Source: JBGPBY01 sp041481485 (lineage in GTDB: Bacteria > Acidobacteriota > Terriglobia > 20CM-2-55-15). From it: a stretch of DNA of 12,041 nt. A program made the translations under genes and the position numbers. Of the stretch, positions 7,101-12,041 are shown piece after piece (position 1 is the stretch's first letter; every line of letters starts with the position of its first letter). The stretch lies in assembly GCA_041481485.1 (NCBI GenBank), contig JBGPBY010000194.1, positions 1 through 12,041 of the forward strand, given 5' to 3'. Under the pieces are notes generated by a model. It searched no databases and was not told where the DNA came from. It saw nothing but the letters and a program-made list of their open reading frames with translations.

Positions 7101-7132
7101 CGCCATCCACCGGCGTAAGCCGGTGGATGGCG
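7101..7132. repeat. Perfect 14-bp palindrome, family B, copy 2
   Basis: CGCCATCCACCGGC, a GTAA loop and GCCGGTGGATGGCG form a perfect 14-bp stem. The central ten positions of the stem match copy 1 at 7015-7034 closely. Confidence 0.88.
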
Positions 7133-7136
7133 TCAA

Positions 7137-7162
7137 GCGCCTCCTATAAGCGCCGGAGGCGC
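7137..7162. repeat. Hairpin, family C, beside the minus-strand gene end
   Basis: GCGCCTCC (7137-7144) pairs with GGAGGCGC (7155-7162) around a 10-nt loop. Read on the minus strand, the end of this element leads from the stop codon of the second permease through CTGCCGCG, resembling the start of family A. It is thus a likely diverged member of the same cluster. Confidence 0.75.
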
Positions 7163-7168
7163 GGCAGA

Positions 7169-9412
7169 TCAAGTCTCACCAGGCGGCGATTCCATTTCTC
7201 CGCCCGGATGATGCTCCAACTCCGCCTGGACATCGCGGACCACTTCATCGCGGTGCGAGTTGTTCAGCTGGCCGTACATCCGGCGCAGCGCGACGCCGAC
7301 AATATCGCGATGATGCAGCCGCGATCCCGCGCCCTTCTCGCTGAGGTCCAGCCACATCTCGTGCACGAGATCGACATCCTCCGGCCACAACCGCGGAGGA
7401 TGGGGGCCGAGGTTCACAAACTTCGATGGCCGTCCGGGGGTCGTAATTTCCAGCGCAAAGGCATGCCGCGGCTGCGGCAGCCGTTCCCATGCCTGTCCGA
7501 TCTGCCGTGCCAGTTCATCCGATGCCATCTTTGCCGAAACGCCTGTGACCAGCCGCGACGCCTGCAGCTTCGTCGCGGTCTGCACCATGGCATCAAAAGG
7601 ATTCAGCCCCGGCACCACAAGCAGATCGACGGTCTTCCCTTCCTTCTCTGCCATTTCCACAACTCGGGTGAATAGCTCTTTTTCGTAGTCGGTAAACAGC
7701 TGGTTCACGCCAAGATCGTATTCGGCGGCGCCCGAAGTTACACTCCGCACGGTAACAACCACAATGTCGTGCCGGCGCAAGTTCGTCTTGATCAGCGTGT
7801 TGTGCAGATGTTCCATCTGGTTGTAGTCACGGACTGCAACCAGAATGCACGCCGGCCGCGCATGAACAACCTCCGAACCGATTTCCTGCTGAATCTCCAG
7901 ATTAAATTGCTCCATCCCTTTCTTTTCCGCATGCAAGCGCCGGGCATTCAGCCTTGCCGATACAGTAAAGATGATGAACATCGTAAGCGTGAATCCGAGT
8001 CCGGAAATCGTCGCAATCTGCTTTGTAAACAGGTTGGCGAGTGCGACAAAAAGAAGCGACAGCGTGGTGATGCCGAGTCCGATCGGTATTTCATGGTTCC
8101 CGATCCGGATATTCAACGGAGTCTTGTATTCCTGGTCGTGCCGCTTGAAACGCAGCACCAGCACACCAAGAGCCTTAAGGAAGAAGCTCCAGACGACGCC
8201 GAATGCATAGGCCTCGCCAAGCAGAATCACATTACCGCGGCTGGCAAGAACCGTGGCGAGTTGGAGAATGGTAATGAGATTGATAAGCCGGTAGGTTGTT
8301 CCGAATTTCTTATGCGGCTTCTTGAACCATGGCGTCAACACGTGGTCTTCGGCAACTCGATTCAACACGCCGTTCGCACCGATAATCGAAGTGTTCACGG
8401 CACCGGACAGAATCAAAACGCCCACGAACACGACAAAGGTACGAAACGCAAGTCTCAGCAGCAGAGGTCCCGTCAGATACATCGCCAGGCCGCCGAGCAG
8501 GTTATCGGCATACTGCAACCGTTCGCCATCCGGAATGATCATCCCGGCCAGAATCGTGATCACACCCGTGGATACCACCGCAAACACACAAACGATGTTG
8601 GCCGTGATCTTCAGGTTCTTCAGCTTCGGCGTTTCGATTTCGCGATACACCTGTGCCAGCGTTTCGAATCCGCTCATCGCCAAAAAGGAATGTCCGAACG
8701 CCACCAGAATCGCAATCATCGACACCTGAAGCAGACCGGTCCCGGCAAGCCATCCGGAACTCTCCGGCCCGAATTCCAGATTCGATGGCAATGGCGCCGG
8801 CGGAATTTGAGTAATACCCTGATGAAACAGCGTCACGGTGCACCATACCAGGAACATGACGACCATCACCGTCGTCACCTGCATGATGCGCAGGGCCTTG
8901 CCGCTGGACTCATGCATTCCCTTGATGTTGTTCCACCAGAAATACACGGTGACGGCCAGACCGAAAAACATCGCAAATTCAGCCGGATTCATCGGGTTCT
9001 CGACATGGACGAAACCGGCCAGCTGAGTCAGCAAGTGACCCAGGTACAAACCCGCGCTGACTGCGGAAATCGGCCCGGTGAGAATGTAGTCGAAGATCAG
9101 CGCCGATACGGAAAGCCGCGCCATGAACGGCCCCATGGCATCGCGGACGACAACATAGACGCCGCCGCGCACATACATGCTGCAGCTTTCCATGTACACG
9201 GAACGAACCGCGAAGCTGAACAGCATGACGCCAAGAATGAACCAGGGAGCGCTTTTTCCGATGGCCTGTTCGGCAATACCGCCGACGTAAAAGGCAGACG
9301 AAGCAAGGTCGCTGAGGACAATTGCCGCTCCTCTCCAAAAGGAAATGAACGACAACATGACGGTGCTGGCAATGACGACCTTCGTTGCCGAGGACCGTTC
9401 ACTTCTGGACAA
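7169..9412 (-). CDS. KimA-like APC permease with cytoplasmic Usp-like tail, under a c-di-AMP riboswitch
   Basis: The 747-residue paralogue of the 4702-6963 gene has the same design: an APC membrane domain (about 10-485) and a soluble tail (about 510-735). The TM1 region IVLSDLASSAFYVGG (31-45) and SALIFDYILTGP (103-114) keep D35, Y42, D108 and Y109. These match, from memory, the KimA residues D36, Y43, D117 and Y118. The tail repeats the CILVAVRD, VVVTVR and LLVVPGLNPFDAMVQTA blocks. The start is a TTG at 9412 with AAGGAG 8 nt upstream; the next in-frame Met is residue 19, inside TM1. The leader carries a ydaO-type riboswitch, the class known to control K+ transporter genes such as B. subtilis kimA (ydaO). 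This makes K+ the likely substrate and cyclic di-AMP the likely signal. The gene is divergent from the Kdp-like kinase and convergent with its paralogue. Confidence 0.9.
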   Translation of the reverse strand: MSRSERSSATKVVIASTVMLSFISFWRGAAIVLSDLASSAFYVGGIAEQAIGKSAPWFILGVMLFSFAVRSVYMESCSMYVRGGVYVVVRDAMGPFMARLSVSALIFDYILTGPISAVSAGLYLGHLLTQLAGFVHVENPMNPAEFAMFFGLAVTVYFWWNNIKGMHESSGKALRIMQVTTVMVVMFLVWCTVTLFHQGITQIPPAPLPSNLEFGPESSGWLAGTGLLQVSMIAILVAFGHSFLAMSGFETLAQVYREIETPKLKNLKITANIVCVFAVVSTGVITILAGMIIPDGERLQYADNLLGGLAMYLTGPLLLRLAFRTFVVFVGVLILSGAVNTSIIGANGVLNRVAEDHVLTPWFKKPHKKFGTTYRLINLITILQLATVLASRGNVILLGEAYAFGVVWSFFLKALGVLVLRFKRHDQEYKTPLNIRIGNHEIPIGLGITTLSLLFVALANLFTKQIATISGLGFTLTMFIIFTVSARLNARRLHAEKKGMEQFNLEIQQEIGSEVVHARPACILVAVRDYNQMEHLHNTLIKTNLRRHDIVVVTVRSVTSGAAEYDLGVNQLFTDYEKELFTRVVEMAEKEGKTVDLLVVPGLNPFDAMVQTATKLQASRLVTGVSAKMASDELARQIGQAWERLPQPRHAFALEITTPGRPSKFVNLGPHPPRLWPEDVDLVHEMWLDLSEKGAGSRLHHRDIVGVALRRMYGQLNNSHRDEVVRDVQAELEHHPGGEMESPPGET

Positions 9413-9420
9413 TAGACTGT

Positions 9421-9426
9421 CTCCTT
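9421..9426 (-). promoter_or_regulatory. Ribosome binding site for the TTG start, next to a small hairpin
   Basis: On the minus strand AAGGAG is followed by 8 nt and TTG (9412-9410). Directly upstream, CGCGC-ACT-GCGCG (9429-9441) can form a 5-bp hairpin between the riboswitch and this site. There is no U-tract, so the riboswitch may act on translation or RNA stability, but this is a guess. Confidence 0.8.
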
Positions 9427-9450
9427 CTCGCGCACTGCGCGCTTTCGTTT

Positions 9451-9558
9451 GAGCCTACGGGGTTAGCTGCCGGGCTTGGGCTCGAAAGTACCCTGTGAAA
9501 CCACCGTTTCACTTCGCCCCTGGATTTTGGGTCCCCCGTCTCTGCCGAGTTCGGCATA
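9451..9558 (-). promoter_or_regulatory. ydaO/yuaA-type cyclic di-AMP riboswitch
   Basis: On the minus strand the leader reads, in order: GCCGAACTC, GACGGGGGACCCA, a GGGGCGAAG block, a variable 7-bp hairpin (GTGAAAC, GGTG, GTTTCAC at 9495-9512), AGGGTACTTTCGAGCCC, then CCCGGCAGCTAACCCCGTA and GGC. This order and these blocks (CGGGGGA-CC, GGGG-GAA, AGGGTA, CAGCTAACC-CGTAGGC) are the conserved core of the ydaO riboswitch, which binds two molecules of cyclic di-AMP. The outer GCC and GGC can close the P1 stem. It ends 38 nt before the TTG of the KimA-like gene. In known cases ligand binding turns expression off, lowering K+ uptake when c-di-AMP is high. Confidence 0.93.
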
Positions 9559-9576
9559 AAGAAACGATAAAGATGT

Positions 9577-9605
9577 ATTCGACACCCAACAGAGTGGACT
9601 GTCAA
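9577..9605 (-). promoter_or_regulatory. Candidate promoter for the riboswitch transcript
   Basis: On the minus strand a perfect TTGACA (9605-9600) is followed after 17 nt by TCGAAT (9582-9577), a weak -10 match; GAATAC with 19-nt spacing is an alternative. Transcription from here would begin close upstream of the riboswitch. It sits between the riboswitch and the long inverted repeat. Confidence 0.4.
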
Positions 9606-9622
9606 GACCTGTAGGCAGTCTG

Positions 9623-9756
9623 TAAAGAAATCCCTCTCCCAACGGGAGAGGGGGCCGAAGGCCGGTGAGGGGTACCTCAAGTAAAAATTGTTACTTGTGG
9701 TACCCCTCACCGGCCGCTGTGCGGCCCCCTCTCCCGTTGGGAGAGGGATTTCTTTA
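9623..9756. repeat. 134-bp near-perfect inverted repeat
   Basis: The arms 9623-9683 and 9691-9756 begin and end with TAAAGAAATCCCTCTCCCAA or its complement and are nearly identical; differences cluster in the CGGCCG core and at one base near the tip. The central loop is about 7 nt. A diverged right arm recurs at 1-95. It separates the divergent KimA-like gene and Kdp-like kinase. The length, low loop size and second copy suggest a MITE-like or REP-derived element. No target duplication is evident to me. Confidence 0.88.
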
Positions 9757-9805
9757 TCGCATTTTTCCGCGCGCTAGTCCGTCATCCAGGTCTACAGTTG
9801 TTCCC

Positions 9806-11239
9806 ATGGCGAAGAAGGCTCTCCGCGTGGTGGCGGCGTTGTGGTTCATAGTGGCGCTAACCTTCGTCCTCGATAAATTTCCGGCCAATCCGACAACCGC
9901 CGGTTTCGTTTACCTGATCACCATTCTTCTGGTCGCGGCGCAGTGGGGACTCTTTGAGTCCGTCGCGGCGTCGGTTGCCGCAGCCGTCTGTCTGAATTTC
10001 TTCTTTCTTCCGCCGCTTCGAACGCTCAACATAGCCGACGCACACAACTGGGTTGCGTTTACCTCCTTTGTCGTGACGTCGCTGATTGCCAGCCAGCTTT
10101 CGGAACTGGCGCGGCGGCGGAACGCGCAACTACATCAGCGGCAGACAGAAATGGAACGGCTCTATGGATTGAGCCGCGGCATCATGCTTATCGACAGCGA
10201 GAGTCCGGCCGCTGTCCAGATTGCGACGGAAATCGTTCGATCGTACGAAGCCACATCGGTGACGATTTACGACGAGATCGACGGCCAGCTCTACGCGGCC
10301 GGCATCAGTCAGCTGCCTTCCGCTCTTGAATCCCTGCGTGAAGTTTCCAACCGGGGCAATGTAGTTCTGGAAGCAAAGCTGAGGATGGCTCCCATCACAC
10401 TTGCGGGCCGTTCCATTGGCGCCATTGCGATCGAAGGCGCTTCGCTTTCGGATTCTGCGTTGCATGCCATTGCCAATCTGGTCGCCGTCGGACTGGACAA
10501 AGCGAGAACTCAGGAAATCGCCGCCCGTGCGGAGGCCGAGCGTCAGAGCGAGCGCTTCAAATCCACACTTCTGGATGCCGTTGCTCATGAATTCAAAACA
10601 CCGCTCACGTCGATCAAGGCCGCGACTTCCGCAATTCTGACTTCGGACACGCTGACAACGGATCAACGACACGAGCTGCTCACGATCATTGACCAGGAAA
10701 GCGAACGGCTGACTGGACTTGTGACCGAAGCCATTCACCTCGCTCGCGTCGAGTCTGGACGATTGCATCTTTCGCGTGCCATGCGCAATATTGTGGAGCT
10801 GATACAGGAAGCGACCCGTCAATCCCACGCGATTGTGAATGAAAGACCGATTGAAACGAACTATCCTTCAACGCTGCCCAATGTGAACGTCGATGCTGAA
10901 CTTTTTATTTTGATGATCAAACAACTCCTCGACAACGCAGCCAAATACTCGCCTCCGGGCTCGCCAATCCGAATTTCGGCGGAATCTTCTGCCGATTCCA
11001 TCCGAGTCCGCATTCATAATCAGGGGCTGGGCCTGACCGAGACCGAACGGACCATGGTGTTCGAACGGTTTTATCGAACTCCCGGCGCGCGCCGGAATAC
11101 GCCAGGTACCGGTATGGGGCTTGCCATTGTCCAGGACATTGTCAGAGCCCATGGAGGACACGTGGACGTGGAAAGCGAACTGGGAGTCGGAACCGAATTT
11201 TCGATTCGGCTGCCTTTGAACAAGGCGGAACGCTCATGA
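9806..11239 (+). CDS. KdpD-like sensor histidine kinase lacking the N-terminal KdpD/Usp region
   Basis: The 477-residue protein has a DUF4118-type membrane domain (about 8-98, four segments, with FVYLITILLVAAQWGL and NFFFLPPLRTLNIAD, as in KdpD), a GAF-like region (about 125-235), HisKA with phospho-acceptor H261 in VAHEFKTPL, and HATPase_c with N377 (LLDNAAKYSP), FERFYR (419-424) and GTGMGLAI (434-441). E. coli KdpD is close to 900 residues with cytosolic KdpD and Usp domains first; these are absent. The usual G1-box Asp appears as Asn (HNQGLGL, N405). It should sense K+ or turgor and phosphorylate the overlapping regulator. The ATG at 9806 has only a weak ribosome site; the open frame back to 9665 runs through the inverted repeat and is not credible protein. 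Confidence 0.88.
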   Translation: MAKKALRVVAALWFIVALTFVLDKFPANPTTAGFVYLITILLVAAQWGLFESVAASVAAAVCLNFFFLPPLRTLNIADAHNWVAFTSFVVTSLIASQLSELARRRNAQLHQRQTEMERLYGLSRGIMLIDSESPAAVQIATEIVRSYEATSVTIYDEIDGQLYAAGISQLPSALESLREVSNRGNVVLEAKLRMAPITLAGRSIGAIAIEGASLSDSALHAIANLVAVGLDKARTQEIAARAEAERQSERFKSTLLDAVAHEFKTPLTSIKAATSAILTSDTLTTDQRHELLTIIDQESERLTGLVTEAIHLARVESGRLHLSRAMRNIVELIQEATRQSHAIVNERPIETNYPSTLPNVNVDAELFILMIKQLLDNAAKYSPPGSPIRISAESSADSIRVRIHNQGLGLTETERTMVFERFYRTPGARRNTPGTGMGLAIVQDIVRAHGGHVDVESELGVGTEFSIRLPLNKAERS

Positions 11240-11922
11240 CGAATGCTCGAATACTTATTGTCGACGATGACCCGCAGATCCGCCGTGTGATGCGCACCAC
11301 GCTGGTAGCTCAGGGATATGAGGCCGAAGATGCAAAGTCCGGCGAGGAGGCCATCGACAAATTCCGTCAAAACAAGTTCGATCTCATCCTGCTCGACATG
11401 AATCTTGGCGGAATGGACGGTATCGAGACCTGCCGCGAGATTCGCTCCGCATCCGATGTCTCCGTCGTCATGCTCACCGTGCGCGACGCCGAAAAGGACA
11501 AGATCGCCGCGCTGGACGCCGGCGCCGATGATTACGTGACCAAGCCGTTTTCCGCTCCGGAACTGCTCGCGCGGGTGCGCGCGGCACTGCGCCGATCGCC
11601 AACCAACCCTGAAAGCGGCCCCCAGGTGATTAAAGCCGGAGACTTCGAAATCGATTTACAGACACGCCGCGTTCAGTCGCACGGAAAAACCATTCGTTTG
11701 ACGCCGAAGGAATTCGAGCTTTTGCGCTATCTCGTGTCGCATCCAAACGTGCCGGTTCCACACATGAAGCTGCTCCAGGCGGTGTGGGGCCCGGATTACG
11801 GCGAGGAAGTGGAATACCTCCGCGTGTTCATCAATCAGTTGCGCAAGAAAATCGAAAAGGATTCCGCACATCCTGAATTTCTGCTGACCGAACCCTGGGT
11901 GGGCTACAGGTTCAAGCTGTAA
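11236..11922 (+). CDS. KdpE-like OmpR-family response regulator
   Basis: The 228-residue protein has a receiver domain (1-118) with the acidic pocket D10-D12, phospho-acceptor D54 (LILLDMNLGG), T80 and K102 (VTKPF), and a winged-helix DNA-binding domain (about 130-228). The C-terminal stretch VWGPDYGEEVEYLRVFINQL with RKKIE and TEPWVGYRF is the signature I associate with KdpE rather than with other OmpR-type regulators. It overlaps the kinase gene by 4 nt (ATGA), so the two are co-translated. No kdpFABC genes are in the window, so its targets here may be the KimA-like genes; that is inference. Confidence 0.92.
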   Translation: MTNARILIVDDDPQIRRVMRTTLVAQGYEAEDAKSGEEAIDKFRQNKFDLILLDMNLGGMDGIETCREIRSASDVSVVMLTVRDAEKDKIAALDAGADDYVTKPFSAPELLARVRAALRRSPTNPESGPQVIKAGDFEIDLQTRRVQSHGKTIRLTPKEFELLRYLVSHPNVPVPHMKLLQAVWGPDYGEEVEYLRVFINQLRKKIEKDSAHPEFLLTEPWVGYRFKL

Positions 11923-12003
11923 ACAGGACACCCCTCCCGGCCTATTCCATGGGCACGACACCCCTACATCAAACATGTAAACTGAGATCGCTCGAGATTC
12001 CGG

Positions 12004-12041
12004 CTGTAGGGGCGGTCTATGACCGCCCACAATTTTGAGGA
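12004..12041. repeat. REP-like palindrome, second copy, cut by window end
   Basis: Bases 12004-12034 are the exact reverse complement of 3580-3610, the right arm of the REPIN-like element. The palindromic core is GGCGGTCTATGACCGCC. The sequence continues with TTTGAGGA to the window end, so a partner arm may follow outside. It lies 81 bp after the response regulator stop codon. Confidence 0.85.

Noticed and set aside
6964..7168. CRISPR array
   Set aside because: Repeats are palindromic, of several families, in both orientations and irregularly spaced; no constant spacer length and no cas genes.
7031..7675. 214-codon open frame on the + strand
   Set aside because: It runs through the palindromic repeat cluster and then antisense to the permease tail; composition is not protein-like.
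7769..9415. 548-codon open frame on the + strand
   Set aside because: It lies wholly antisense to the KimA-like permease, is rich in His, Arg and Gln with no recognisable domain, and is explained by codon bias of the real gene on the other strand.
9665..9805. N-terminal extension of the sensor kinase by 47 residues
   Set aside because: The extension is encoded by the inverted repeat arm and the linker; the membrane domain begins properly at the ATG at 9806.

Overview
The window looks like chromosomal DNA of a free-living Gram-negative-type bacterium of moderately high GC. Acidobacteriota is my best guess: it rests on the style of the genes (KimA-like permeases with universal-stress-like tails, a KdpDE-like pair, TTG starts) and on abundant short intergenic palindromes. 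That assignment is an inference; there is no rRNA or tRNA here to confirm it. I see no phage, IS or CRISPR.

Left part (1-4110). After a repeat at the window edge (1-95) there is a + strand operon of three genes: a secreted DUF3047 protein (203-838), a protein made of four tandem Cys/His modules (866-1465) and a VTT/YqaA-like membrane protein (1462-2019). The last overlaps by 36 bp, tail to tail, an APS kinase gene (1984-2604, minus). Divergent from the kinase is a sulfotransferase gene (2659-3534). Together they form a sulfation pair: the kinase makes PAPS and the sulfotransferase can use it. The sulfotransferase stop codon lies inside a REPIN-like inverted repeat (3529-3610), and the opposite face of that repeat recurs at 12004-12034. 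Bases 3611-3714 hold nothing I can identify. A small unknown membrane protein follows on the minus strand (3715-4110).

Right part (4161-11922) reads as a potassium homeostasis locus. A small universal-stress-like protein (4161-4691) is translationally coupled to a KimA-like APC permease with a long cytoplasmic tail (4702-6963). A close paralogue (7169-9412, minus) faces it tail to tail, and the 205 bp between them are packed with palindromic repeats. Both permeases start at a TTG. The second has a well-conserved ydaO-type cyclic di-AMP riboswitch in its leader (9451-9558, minus). Divergent from it, beyond a 134-bp inverted repeat (9623-9756), is a KdpD-like sensor kinase without the usual N-terminal KdpD/Usp domains (9806-11239), followed with a 4-nt overlap by a KdpE-like response regulator (11236-11922).

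The gene-free stretch 9413-9805 is fully accounted for by riboswitch, candidate promoter and inverted repeat. My reading is that K+ uptake is controlled in two ways: by cyclic di-AMP through the riboswitch, and by a Kdp-type two-component system. The paralogue at 4702 is freed from the riboswitch and tied to a Usp-like protein instead.
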